In this document: piece after piece, positions 48,359-59,593 of the stretch
How positions within the stretch are numbered: position 1 is the first letter of the stretch
How the letters are laid out: each line of letters opens with the position of its first letter
Assembly: GCA_963971225.1 (NCBI GenBank)
Contig: OZ020269.1
Location: 35,361,264-35,425,263, forward strand
DNA from: Melieria omissa
Taxonomy: Eukaryota > Arthropoda > Insecta > Diptera > Ulidiidae
Direction of reading: 5' to 3'
Length of the DNA: 64,000 nucleotides
Translations under genes and position numbers: made by a program
Notes under the pieces: generated by a model
What the model saw: only the letters and a program-made list of their open reading frames with translations
Database searches by the model: none
What the model was told of the DNA's origin: nothing

Positions 48359-49237
48359 CAAGCCCTATTCTGGCAAACCTGACAAAACTCACCATGCTGA
48401 CAATTGAATAGATTCTATCAATTGTTAGATTTTCGTATTCTGATCATTTTTGAAAAGCTTTTTATCTAACACTTGTCAGAGAAGTTGTCAGGTACGTAGA
48501 AGGAGCTGACAAGCGCAAAAAATACTTGCAAAGAAGCAATTGAAGTTAAAAATTTGGAAACATTTCAGTATATTTCGGTGTTCGCAATGGAAGAGCAGCT
48601 ATTATTAGCGTGTGCAGTGGCTGTGGCTAAAAAAAAATGAAATTGTGAAGGTCTTGCCGGAAATAATATTTGGACAATGCGCGGTGCATTGGGGCTGTTT
48701 TCCCCAGCTTGCAGCTCGGGACTGTTCCTCAATCAAACCAGTCGAATTTGTAAAGAATCCATACTTTCTAGTGGACATTTTATTTGAACTTATTTCTAAA
48801 TGTTCAAATTTCGCAGCATGTGCATGTTTACACTTTTACATCAGAGAAAATAAAAAAAATTTCGTTACCTCCCACGAATTATTTTTTGTATGCAAAAAGC
48901 GCCTATTGTGAAACTATTGAAAAAATAACGCACGAACTTATTTCCAGCCCAGTCAGGATTCGAACCTGGGGCGCTCGGTATGAGAAGCCAGCGCGCTACC
49001 CGCTGGGCTATCAAGGCCGGCTTTTTTTTCAAAACTTACTTTACTTAAATTTTGTTTATTAATTTGCAATTTACAGTGACAACAAAACAAACATAACTGT
49101 TCAACTCGCTGTGGTGAAATTTTATAGCTTTCAGCTTGTCAGATTTGTGTAAGAATAGGCTAACAAAAAATTGTGATCAAAAATCTAACAAGCGTTGAAT
49201 AGAAAATCAATTGTCAGACTTTCGCCAGAATAGGGCT
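48359..49237. mobile_element. Harbinger-like element containing a SINE head
   Basis: Termini CAAGCCCTATTCTGGCAAA and complement of CAGCCCTATTCTGGCGAAA are flanked by TTA (48356-48358, 49238-49240), a PIF/Harbinger-type duplication. A tiny frame MEEQLLLACAVAVAKKK at 48587-48640 resembles the start of Harbinger-type proteins, but it is short. The SINE head at 48944-49021 is inserted near the right end. Confidence 0.7.
48944..49021 (-). mobile_element. SINE type B tRNA-like head
   Basis: The minus strand begins GCCGGCCTTGATAGCCCAGC and has an A-box-like AGCGGGTAGCGCGC, CTTCTCATACC at the anticodon and B box GGTTCGAATCC. CCGGCCT can pair with GGGCTGG as an acceptor stem, with wobble. It matches the head of 38434-38833 and lacks the body. 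The anticodon stem is poor, so I call it a SINE head rather than a functional tRNA-Met gene. Confidence 0.75.
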
Positions 49238-49289
49238 GTTAGTTTACACAGTTAGATTAAAATTTTATAATTAGAAAAAAGCAGATAAA

Positions 49290-49424
49290 AATTAGTGTCC
49301 GGATTTTTGAGATAAATAAAATGTGTGGTGTCCGGATTACAGAGTCAACAATAGAAAGCAATTGGGTGTCCGGATTACCGCGTTGGCCGTATTAGCGAGT
49401 ATCCGAATTATCGAGATTGTACTG
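49290..49424. mobile_element. solo end of a pogo-like element
   Basis: The sequence up to 49424 reads, in complement from the end, CAGTACAATCTCGATAATTC, preceded by TA. GTGTCCGGATT repeats follow further in (49304, 49330, 49367). This is the style of pogo/Tigger ends. No partner end was found. Confidence 0.5.
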
Positions 49425-49539
49425 TATATAAAAAATGTATCCACATCTACTGTTAGACAAATTAAACAAATCATATGCATTGTTATAAAAAGTGTTATTA
49501 GCACTAAAGTCTATCTGAGTGGTAATATTTACAAACATT

Positions 49540-49930
49540 ATAGCAACAGAGTACTAGCACGAAAACTGGAAGACGTAAAACGGAGATTCAAGGATCGTCA
49601 AAGAAAACAAAGTTGCGAAGGGTAGCCACGCTACTAGAACACGAAGGAAATGAGCTCAGCTTTGCAGCTGAAAAGAAGAAATACGACCGTAGAAATCATG
49701 ACTGCTTATCACCCGCCAATGCCTTGTCACTCTGTTTGGACTTAGATCTTTCGGATGAAAAATACACTGTTTTGCGAAATGTTGTGAATAAAGTTCACGA
49801 AAACTGTTTTCCGACATTATATGCATTGCGAAATTTAAGGAAGTCATTAGTCCCAGAAGTGTCAGCTACAGAATGCTCAGCACAAGTATAATTACAAGAA
49901 CTACTGAGAACAACGGCAAGCAGTGTGCTG
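49540..49930 (+). pseudogene. Transib transposase remnant, second piece
   Basis: One frame reads RKLEDVKRRFKDRQRK up to 49620. After a shift, 49613-49930 reads TLLEHEGNELSFAAEKKK, then LSPANALSLCLDLDLSDEKY, then VHENCFPTLYALRNLRKSLV and VSATECSAQV, a stop, and LQELLRTTASSV. This order matches the N-terminal region I remember from Transib/RAG1-like transposases: a Leu-rich segment, 'FP/YP.Y..L...K', then 'VTE..AEV.LQ.LL..T'. It has frameshifts and stops and is not functional. Confidence 0.6.
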
Positions 49931-51125
49931 AATATTGAATCATTCATTACATTCATTACGAATTCATTCATTACAAAAAACTAACGATCGAACTATAATG
50001 CTCTAGACGGTCTCTCGACGAAATACTTAGCGGTAGTTTATGGAACAACTATCCGTCGGACAAGAGGATATGTTTAGCGGGTTGAAGTCTCGCACTGACT
50101 TGGGCTTTCGATGCTTTTACTCCTCATAAAAAACAAAAAAAAAAAACAAAATCTAAACCAGTTTTAAGTTATCTACACACACTCTTGTAATCGGCAAATA
50201 TTTATACTTTCATTATTTTACTCATAGCGTTTACTATAAAATATGTATTGTAAGCCAAAACAGCTTCAATCATAGGTGTAAGTTTATTTCTCTTTGTAAC
50301 AAAAAAAGCAAAAATAAATTTTATTCATCCCTAAAAGTATGCAATCAGCATGAAAAATTGAGAAAACTGCAAAAACGCAAAACATACATCTATTATTATC
50401 GTTTTTATTGCAAAACCAGAGGGTCCTGGGACAATTTCTGTTACTCTTTGCAATAATCAATGTTGACGTTACCGATTAAATGTAAAATCTGAAAAATCTA
50501 GCCAACACACTTGGTACTATAGCTCTCCAAAAATGACGAAATTTTAAAATTCACGACCCTGGCATTGCTAAACTACAGAAGTTTAAGAAAAAAAATGGAG
50601 ATTTCAGTTCAGCAGACCGTGATTAACTAGTATACCAAATTTTATGAAGAACAGACCACTCCTTCTAATTTTGTCCCGCGGTTGTATGGAGTCGAATCAC
50701 TGTGCATTGGCTTAATTTTATAGAAAACTCATATTTTCATATTTTTAAAGCAACTTTTCTACTTTTTGTTTTATGGGTATAACAAGTTTTTGCACCTTAT
50801 TCATTATTTCTTTCTCTGTCAAAACGTCAGCAGTTAGCATCAAGTCGTAAAGCTTGATAAAAATTGCACATGAATAGTGTGTGGAAACAGTTTGAGAGCT
50901 GTTGGTTTATTCAATACACACTCACAGGGCTATTCTGGCAAATACTGTTGAAACACTTTCAAAAGATTATTGAAAAGATAGTTTGAACTCGAGTGTTGAA
51001 TTTTAGAGCTTTTTCCGAAAGATTTTTTCGTTGGAATAGCTAAAATCTTTCATTCAGTCTTTCAAACTATCAGGGCTATTCTGGCAAAGACTGTTAAAAC
51101 ACTTTCAAAAGATTATTGAAAGATA

Positions 51126-52564
51126 TAGCCTATTTCCACTGGGCCTTAACTGCAGTTTACGCTTAACTGCAGTTGGACATCGCATTTAAATGCTCAAATT
51201 CCCATACAATTGTTTTTGTATCAAAGTGCGTGAACTCATTTTCAAAACTGAGTTAACTCTGTTTTGCCGTTTACAGACGTGTAACAGAAAATTGTATGTT
51301 AAAAGCGGGAGCAATATTCACAAATGTACAAATTTTGATAGCATGCTTTCAGGGGCTGCAAAAGCCGTACGAACACAAACGAGAAAAGGGATTTGAATTG
51401 CGTTCGGTGTGGTTAATTTTTTCCTGAAAGAACTACTTTTACCGGCATTTTCAGCATAAATACAAATCGTCTGTCATAAACGAAGTGAATACTTCTATTA
51501 TTTGTAAATAATAAATGCTGAAATAGCAAATAAAAAAGTAAATTTTCCATGAATCCTCTTGACATTAAAAATTCAGACAGCTCTGATATCAAACAGCCGA
51601 CAACTTTCACAAATGAAATAGACATTGACAAATGATAAATAAATTGATAAAAAAATAAATAAATTGATAAATTTTCACAAATATGAAAACGCAGACATTC
51701 CTAGACTGTTGAGAAGGAAAGCGGAGTGGTTTTCATGTACTAGAGAGGCTACAAGAAACCACACATACGTATAGAAGGAGATGGCGGCAATGGGTATAGC
51801 TAGGGCTGCCCAGCAGTGTTGTGACTAATATATTAAAGTAGTGTAACTAATTACGTAGTATATTACTTTGGCTTTAAAAATGTAGTGTAACTAGTTACTT
51901 TTCCCCATAAGTAATCACCTTCAGTAATATTATTACTTTTTTTCAGGTTACTTATTACAATATTACTTTTTAGTCAACAAAGTTCTATTTTTCATGTAAA
52001 ACAGCAGCACTGATAGCATGATTAAGATCTATTACAACTATACAACACTGCACTTGTTCAAACTAGACATAGCTCGCCTCTTTCATTTCCAACTGAGTTT
52101 GGTAGTGGAGAAACAATTAACATTTGCAAGCAAATTCAAGAGGTTTTAACAAAAAAGGTGACGAAATTCAAATTGTAATTCAAAATGAAATAAACATTTA
52201 ACGTGATTGTTTTTTTTTGCAGAATGACTACTTTTAATAGCTGGAAATTTCGCAAATATTTCGATTTGTTGACGGAAAATAATATATTACTTTTTGTGAT
52301 ACATTACTTCACATTTCCAGTAATAAGTAATGTAACGATATTACTTTCAAATGCCAGTAATGTGTAATAAGTAATATGTTACTACCAAAAGTAATAAGTC
52401 CCAACACTGCTGCCCAGAAATAAATGCAGAATTTGATTTTTCCAAATGAAAATGTCAACAAAAACAAGCTTTTGGAGTTAACTCAGTTTCGGTGGAAACG
52501 CTTGACAGTTGCCAAACTTAACAGAGCCCTTAAATGCATTTAAGCGCTCAGTGGAAATAGGCTA
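51126..52564. mobile_element. MITE with TAGCCTATTTCCACTG ends, interrupted by a hAT element
   Basis: Inverted termini TAGCCTATTTCCACTG are flanked by ATA (51123-51125, 52565-52567). The other strand of the inner end shows CTTAAATGCATTTAAG-like palindromes. Removal of the hAT insertion (51814-52409 plus 8 bp) leaves about 835 bp. Its ends resemble those of the 43435-43925 element, which also uses ATA. Confidence 0.8.
51814..52409 (+). mobile_element. 596-bp hAT-type element with perfect 8-bp duplication
   Basis: CTGCCCAG at 51806-51813 and 52410-52417 flanks ends CAGTGTTGTGACT and complement of CAGTGTTGGGACT. It is homologous to 45228-45758. The interior is rich in TAATATTACTTT words and non-coding. 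It is the innermost member of the nest. Confidence 0.93.
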
Positions 52565-53470
52565 ATAGTTTGAAAGACTGAATGAAAGATTTTGGCTATT
52601 CCAACGAAAAAATCTTTCGGAAAAAGCTCTAAAATTCAACACTCGAGTTGAAAAGCTGTTTTCGGCGAACAGCATTGCCAGGTAACTCTTTTTCTGTGAA
52701 ATTTGAAGCATTTTTGCAATGATGAAAGAAAATTATTTTTCCAATTTTCGTTATGATTTTCTTTTTAATTACAGATGTGTTTATCAGGATTATTTTGCAG
52801 TTACGTATTTCTTTTTAGAAAAGACAAGAACTGGTGTAAAAATATGAATTCAATTTAATTGATTTATTTTTTATGTGATGTTAATGATGTTGTCAGATTT
52901 AACCTTAAGGCAATGAACAGCACATGAAGACAAACACTTTCGGTCAATTTATATTATGTACTTTTGCTGTTAATTGGTGTATTTTTACGTTTTCCTTCAT
53001 CCTTCATAAAAATCTCACATTTGTAAACCAAGTGCTCTGTTCGATGCTGGCAATACTGTTGGCAAACGAACCGTCCGTCGTGAAATGAAAAATTCAAACG
53101 CAATTTCAAAAATTTCAATCAATGGCTGAAGAAATCAAACTGAAGTTAAAATTAAAAAAGTAATTGCATTCTTTTATAAAATATGTCCATATATATTATA
53201 TTATATACGTATACCGTTTCTTTTCATAACACAAACACAACGCACGTACTTTTTGCAAGCTCAAAGACGACCCAAGAGCACATCTTTCAAACTGTCTTTC
53301 ATGTTACGGAAAAAAGCTTTCAAGATAGTTGCTAGAATAGCAAATTGTCTTTCGAAAGATTTTTGTACTTCGAAAGATTGAGGTGAGTTGAAAGATAGTT
53401 GCCAGAATAGCCCTGTATATTTCAATAATCTTTTGAAAGTGTTTCAACAGTCTTTGCTAGAATAGCCCTG

Positions 53471-54201
53471 TTAATTTCCGCTGAATTTTAGCTGAATCAA
53501 TTGGAGAGACGCAACGAAATTACGATAAAAGCTGTAGCTTAGTTATTACAATTTGGTTTGAGCACTCGCTATCTAATTACTCAACTTAGTGAGTGTACTG
53601 GCTCTCGACCCAACGTTGGCCAATTGAGTTGAGTTTCAGAAAATCGACATAATTTTACGGTATAACCTTTTTGATATCGTTATTTTCGGTTTATGTCTTT
53701 GATAAAATTATGAGAAACACCGGGGTATTGCCAGTGTTAAATATTAAAGGTAATTCTTATGGGATTTACGTTTTTGCAAAAATGTTTTTTTTTGGTTTGT
53801 TGGCTTAAACAATACTTTGGGGTGTTAAAAACAATATCCAGTTGTTCCTGTAGTCAAAAATATTTGAACAGGTTCACAGCGCCTTGAAGCATGGGGTGGC
53901 CGCTCGCAGAGCTGTATACGCATTTTTCTCTAATCCACTTTTACGAACTGGGTGCACAGATTAGTCGAACACTGTTGCATAGCACTGTTGCAGAAGCTTC
54001 AAAATTATAGGTATGTTCTACCTAGGTACCTAGTATGTTGCCGTTTTTTGATCTGGTGGAAACTTGTTTGTTATAAATAATTTAGTGAAAAATGTTTGGA
54101 GAAAAGTTGATTCTTTTTTTCACATTTCTTCAAAAAGAGATTTAGAAGAAAACTCCTTGTTTTGTTGTTGTTTCGTTAAAAATAAAAAAGTGTTTTCCGC
54201 C
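53471..54201. other. intergenic, nothing recognised
   Basis: AT-rich sequence between two mobile elements. Only short frames are present. Confidence 0.5.
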
Positions 54202-54949
54202 AGAGAATCTGCCAAAATGGGTCTGGTGGTAAAAGAGGGCAAGACGAAGTATATGCTGTCTACATGCAGACTCGCAGCGGCTAGGGTCTCACGTCGAGGC
54301 CGACAGGTATACTTTTGAAGTTGTCAAGGAATTCGTCTACCTTGGCACCGCCATCAACAGCAGCAATGATGTCAGCCTGGAGATAAAGCGAAGGATAACT
54401 CTTGCCAACAGGTGCTACTACGGTCTCGGTAGGCAATTGAGAAGTAGAGACCTCTCTCGACCGACAAAACTTGCACTCTATAGGACGCTTATCTTGCCCG
54501 TGCTCCTCTATGGCGCTGAAGCATGGACAATGACACGAAACGACATAGCGGCCCTTGGAGTGTTCGAGAGGAAGGTACTTCGCAAAATCTTCGGCCCTGT
54601 TCGTGTTGGTGACGACTATCGTATACGAACCAATAACGAGCTGTATGAGCTGTATAAGGACATGGACGTAGCGCAGCGAATAAACATCCAGCGGCTACGC
54701 TGGCTCGGTCATGTCTGCCGCATGGACGACGAAGCTCCGGCGAAAAAGGTGTTCGATGCGATGGTTGGAGGTCGACGGCGAAGAGGGAGGCCGTGTCTCC
54801 GGTGGAAGGACCAAGTTGAAGAGGCCCTGTGATCTCTTGGTGTTACTAACTGGAGAAGGCGCGCGCAAAGCGGAGGCGCCTGGAGAGAAGTTTCGCGGCA
54901 GGTCGTAACCCGATTACGGGTTGTTATGGCCAGTTAAGTAAGTAAGTAA
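54202..54949 (+). mobile_element. 5'-truncated non-LTR retrotransposon (LINE)
   Basis: This is the 3' end of a LINE. It opens with KEGKTKYMLST (54229-54264) and continues after a frameshift with EVVKEFVYLGTAINSSNDVS. It then runs at 54437-54832 through TLILPVLLYGAEAWTM, VFERKVLRKIFGPV and RWLGHVCRMD to a Gly/Arg-rich end. These are the C-terminal reverse-transcriptase and post-RT blocks of a common insect LINE. It ends in a TAAG repeat (54935-54949). Possible target duplications are GTTTTCCGCC (54192-54201) and GTTTTCCACC (54950-54959). Confidence 0.9.
54437..54832 (+). pseudogene. LINE reverse-transcriptase C-terminal fragment
   Basis: A 131-codon open frame encoding the thumb and C-terminal part of a non-LTR reverse transcriptase; the YxDD catalytic region and endonuclease are absent. 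The frame is broken upstream at about 54317. It cannot act alone. Confidence 0.85.
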
Positions 54950-55052
54950 GTTTTCCACCCTTTGAAAAGAAATCCTCATATTATTTCTATAGTCAAGAAA
55001 TAAATCGTTAAATTTTGCTTTTTTTCGGCCATGGTGTGGTGTTCCCCCTTAA

Positions 55053-55994
55053 CCTTCACACTGTCACTATTAACATATGTTAATATTTCAATTTTGATTT
55101 TGCTATAACTTTTTGGTTTTAAGTCTGATTTTCATACGGCTTCGGCTCAGTGGCCAATTTGTCAATCTGTTTCTAAATATGTAATCAGAAAACTAAAAAT
55201 TTTATTTTTTCCATCTTTTTTTTTACAAATTTTTACCCCTATTTTGGTTACATATTAACACATCGCTCCTTCGCTGCAAGAACGTCATAACTCCAAAAAA
55301 TTTTGTTTTCAGTTTATGGCAGCCCTGTGTGTATCTGTATATGATCTTTTATCTGTCAAAACCGCTTTGTAAAATATTCAATACTTTGCTCACAAGACGA
55401 CATGAAAAATTTCTCATCCGTTTTATAAAGACAGTTTTAATTTTTTGAGCTAAGTTGGTAAGCAAAAACATAAAATGAACTGTGCTAAAGAGATTTTAGG
55501 TTCACACGTGGAAAAGGGAAAAGGCGAATCTTGTGCTTTTTTTTTTAAGAAATGCCATAAAATGCGAAGCATGCTCATTTTTCAAATGCAAACGTTTGTT
55601 ACAAGTTTAGCCCTTTTGTACAAATCGCAATGCAACACGTTTTTGAGCGATCGTTTCTATGGCAGCTATATGATATAGTTGGCCGATCTCGTTCAAATTT
55701 GGATATGTGATGTAGTATTACCTAAAAGTCTTAAATACGAAATTTGATGAGAATATATTTGAAAAAGCATTTATGGCATTTCTTTAAAAATAGGAACAAA
55801 TTCGCCCACTTTGTAGGGGCTGAAACCCCTACATGTGAACCTAAAATCTCTTTAGCACAGTTAATTTTATGTTTTTGCTTACAAACTTAGCTCAAAAAAT
55901 TAAAACTATCTTTATAAAATGGATGAGAAGAAAAATATTAACATATGTTAATAGTAACGGTTTCCGTATATGAAAATTGGTGACAGTGTGAAGG
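55053..55994. mobile_element. 942-bp TTAA-flanked element with long internal foldback
   Basis: TTAA at 55049-55052 and 55995-55998 flanks perfect termini CCTTCACACTGTCAC. Nearer the centre, 55399-55516 and 55823-55945 are long imperfect inverted repeats (for example GCTAAAGAGATTTTAGGTTC at 55483 and its complement at 55836). TTAACATATGTTAATA also occurs near both ends. The short frame at 55475-55678 is not recognisable. It is probably piggyBac-mobilised. Confidence 0.88.
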
Positions 55995-56539
55995 TTAAAT
56001 GATACGGAAGCTGGAAAGTAAGCACAGTCAAAACATGAGAATCAATGCATAAATGTTTACACTAGTTCTGTTAACTTTGATGTCGTCCATCGCGAGTTTA
56101 AGGAAGCTACATAAAGTGTTGTTGTTATAATGGGTGGGTTGGGTCGATAAATGTACCATCTATGGATGGTGCCATTTATCTCTTACACTTATTCTTACTT
56201 ATTTCCATTGAGAAAGTGTGAGATTGATTCCTTCCCATTGTTATCGCCTCAATTTCTACTGTGTGCATTGTGTGGCTGGCCATGCCGCAAACCGACATGC
56301 ATAGTTCGACGCTTGTTTTGGATACATTTTTTAGTTGGCATCAAACCCGTGCTCGAATTTTCTTGTTGTTTGTTCGCAGTATGAACTTATGTTGATGTAG
56401 GTATGTGTACAGTGTTAGTGGTCGGTGGCATTCAAAAATGCGCTTTGATGATCAGGTTACACGAACACGTGGGAGTAATTTTCTTGCAATTAGGATGCGA
56501 TTACGATAATGTGGACGGACGAGCTGTGAAAGGGTAATT

Positions 56540-57300
56540 GAGGAATGGGTTGCCAGGTTGACTCGACGACGGCCGTGGCGCTGCCACGTGTCGGAGCGAA
56601 GCGCGTCGTTCAAGATGTAGATGAAGGCGATGATAATGACGAGCAGCTATCGAATTTACTTACAGTTGAGCTTACATTGTTGCGACTTGCCTTCCTGTCG
56701 CGGGGTGGATTTTGGTCAACACATGTCGCCGGTGAAAAGACGTTGCCGACGAGGCGGAGACGAGTGAGTATCTGTTGTCGCAGTCGAAGGCAATTGATTC
56801 CGCGTGCAGAGTACACGAATTTCGCCAGCAAAGTGAGAAACCTTCACTTTTGAGGCTGATTGACTTCTTATCCTCGACTGAATTTGAATAGTCCTGCACC
56901 CTTTCTCGTTGCAGCCGCCTGGGCGTCTGATGGCAGCCAAAAAGGCGCAAGGGTCGACGTGTGTGCGTTCCTGCCATTTGCCATTGCAACAATCAGCGGA
57001 TAATCAAGATGTAACAACGTTCGGCTGACACTCGAGGAGGGGAGGAGTGAGTGCGGGGGTGGGAGCACTGTCTGTGAGCGGATTCAGTGTGCTAAATGAA
57101 AATGTAATTCTAAACCGACGGTATAAAAATTGCCAACATCGGATCGAAAGACAAATTGCACTGCAGTGTCAAAGCCGAAGTGGAGTCGGAGTGACGAGGA
57201 CTGGTGTTTGGATTGGGGCAACTTGAGCTGGCAACGTGTGGAATGTGCGAGCCAGCACGAGTGTGATGCGCTAAATACTATTATTAACATAATGAAATAG
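56540..57300. other. GC-rich, gene-free block
   Basis: Locally high G+C with accidental frames in all phases (up to 106 codons) and no recognisable family. It could hold a 5' exon or promoter of a gene outside the window. Confidence 0.3.
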
Positions 57301-58527
57301 TGCGCAATTCACCTGACTCCATTTCGTGGGGTCGTGTCTGCGAGCACAGAGACGGGTTGTGCCACGCAGAAATCTTAGAGTGATGGCAGCTTTGTACTTT
57401 TCCCACTGCACTTGGCGCTTTTTTGTAGACCCCCGTGCTTGTTTTGCTCTTTCTCTATTTTTCATATTCTATTCATATTTTTCTCTTTCTATTCATATTT
57501 TCGCAAAATATATTTAACTTTCAAGAAATATGAACTATGAAAAGTTACAGTTTTTTGTCCAGCACTAGTCCACTCCTTATTTGAGTGGATTTTGCAAATT
57601 AGAATTGGCCATACATTTTCTTGCATTTTTAGCTCCGCAATAAAAAGTTAAAAATAAAAATGGGTAGTCAACGAGCGTTGATGTTTGTCTTTAATAAAAT
57701 GGTACCTATTTAGTAGTTTGTTTCACTCTGAATATTTAATTTTAAGAGCAAATTTTATTATTTCACTTACAACAAGGGTTTAAAATGCTTCTTTTAAAGT
57801 AAGAAAAAGATTGCAGGTACAGTGGTTGCCCAACATTATAAATTCTCATGAAACGAATGCGTGCTCCTTCTTTAACTGATTTCGATATTGTGTTTAGTTT
57901 TTAAGATATCGAATGTTTAAAAATCGATGTTGATGGGCTGTGTTTTATTTAATTATGTTCAATTATGTTCTAACAAGACCGAACAATATTGAGTGTGATA
58001 GAGTGTCTTAATTTCTATTTTATTAAACTCGCTTTAATAAGAACGCTTTTTTATGAACATCCCACAATTTGATTTATTTTCTTTTCAGTTTTTTTAAATA
58101 TGAAGGTGACCCCTTAAAGTTTTTAAATATAAAATACAAACCTATGTTTTTTAGAAATTAAGTATTTTCAGTTATTCAGTTATTTTCATTAATTTTTTAG
58201 TATTTTCAGTAAGAATTTAGCACTGGCTGCGAAGATTCAATGAAGTTGTCACGCTAAGGAAGAGGTCGATTCTTTACTATTTATGCCGTTATCCAGGTTT
58301 ACGGTAAAAGAGATTCCGAGCTTGGGGTTACACTTCCTCACAGTCCTAACCGAGATTTCGGGCCAGCAAAGGAACAATACTTTGACTTCTGATAAGAACC
58401 ACGGTTATGGGGATGTGTCTCCTCATAGCATTCACAGGATGAAATGAGGCCTATCGCGTACACGTCCCACCAACGTAACCTTACCCTTTCCAAATGCTTG
58501 AAACTGAGTAGTCACTATTTTTTTCTA
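57301..58527. other. AT-rich intergenic stretch
   Basis: Nothing bounded or coding was recognised. 58200-58500 is less AT-rich but has no open frame of note. Confidence 0.5.
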
Positions 58528-59146
58528 TAGGGTGTTTTTTTTAGAGGTATAGAACTTCGAATTGAAATAAAACACAAGAAAATCGTTTTAATGTCAATCA
58601 ATTTGGCTTTATTGGAAGGATAATTTTATGCCATTAATGTTTAAATATGATTTCGGGCATGTGGCCGCCGCGGCTGGCTCGAATAAAGCCAATTCTACAG
58701 GTCCAATTTTTAAAGTTGATGGACAAAGCTCCAATTGCTGTGCACGGTGGCGAATCGATTCATTCGGGTCCTCTTCAACATTTTGCTCTACAGCGGCAAT
58801 TGTTTCTTCGGTGCGCACTGTTCGACGTCTCTGCGGATGCGTATTATCACATAGAGTAAACGTAGTGCGAAAACGACCCATGGTTAACCGATGGATGGAC
58901 CGATTTTGCTCTGATGGACGATTATGTCGACCATAAAATGGACGGAGCTTGCGGTAAACTTCGCGAACTGAACCATTATTTTCGAAATAAATTTGCACGA
59001 TTTGCAAGCGTTGTTCTTTTGTCAACCTGTTCATGATGAAATGGCAAACCAAACTGAACATAAATGACATTAGAGTTGCCACATTTGACCACAAAATGCC
59101 AGTTTTATCTCTATTCGAAAAACAAACCTCTAAAAAAAACACCCTA
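58528..59146 (-). mobile_element. internally deleted mariner-superfamily element, second copy
   Basis: TA-flanked inverted ends TAGGGTGTTTTTTTTAGAGG. On the minus strand it encodes the same transposase N-terminus as 28549-29128 plus 13 further codons (IRHRAQQLELCPS), then the same deletion junction and a C-terminus in another frame. It is 619 bp against 580 bp, and the 39-bp difference is exactly those codons. Confidence 0.93.
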
Positions 59147-59593
59147 TATTTAGTAGAGCAATAGTAGGATGCAGTGGTGGATTCAGGAGGGTTTGGGGGT
59201 TGAACCCCCGAAATATTAGGGTCGACTTTAAAACTACATAGCAATTTATGAATATTAAAGAATTACTTTTTGAAACCACCACCCAAAATATTTTCTGAAT
59301 CCGCCCCCGGCTGAATGGCAACTTTGTGATGGTATTTTAATTATTTTTCTTCCTTATTGGCATTATTATCAATAAAAAAGTGTTTCAACGTTGCAATCAG
59401 TTATATAAAAACTTATATGAATATTATTCTCGAAAATGAGGAATTAAGTTATTATTAAGTGATATAATCGGTAACAGACATATCGCACCGATTTTCAGTT
59501 GCAAATATGATAAAATTAGTAAATCTGCAAATTATCTAAACAAAAAGTGCATACAGTCGTGTCTCGGTGTAGTAAACATCCTATTAGTGAACA

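Larger units (their letters stand above)
46488..50704 (+). mobile_element. Transib-type transposon (4.2 kb including later insertions)
   Basis: Both ends are CACAGTGATTCG in inverted orientation (46488-46499, 50693-50704). Perfect 5-bp duplications CATTG lie at 46483-46487 and 50705-50709. A further block TCCATA is shared after a small gap. Five-base duplications and CACNNTG-type termini define the Transib superfamily, the relatives of RAG1; CACAGTG equals the V(D)J signal heptamer. Two decayed coding pieces at 47376-47660 and 49540-49930 resemble the N-terminal part of Transib transposases. Later insertions are a foldback-like element, a Harbinger-like element with a SINE head, and one pogo-like end. 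Nothing catalytic survives that I can see. Confidence 0.82.
51071..53415. mobile_element. same-family element nested in the previous one
   Basis: It begins CAGGGCTATTCTGGCAAAGA and ends with the complement of CAGGGCTATTCTGGCAAC, flanked by TAT (51068-51070, 53416-53418). Segments of 50980-51070 reappear inverted at 52565-52650, showing that the family's interior is partly palindromic. Confidence 0.65.
50925..53470. mobile_element. Harbinger-like element, outermost of a four-level nest
   Basis: Ends CAGGGCTATTCTGGCAAA and complement of CAGGGCTATTCTAGCAAA share an inverted repeat of about 50 bp continuing into CACTTTCAAAAGATTATTGA. Flanks are TCA and TTA, so no exact duplication remains. A second copy of the same family lies inside. 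All internal sequence is non-coding. Confidence 0.75.

Noticed and set aside
48944..49021. A functional tRNA-Met(CAT) gene
   Set aside because: A and B boxes are present, but the anticodon stem is poor and the same head occurs attached to a SINE body at 38434, so a SINE remnant is more likely.
58647..58936. Plus-strand frames over the second mariner copy
   Set aside because: They are complementary to the minus-strand transposase remnant.
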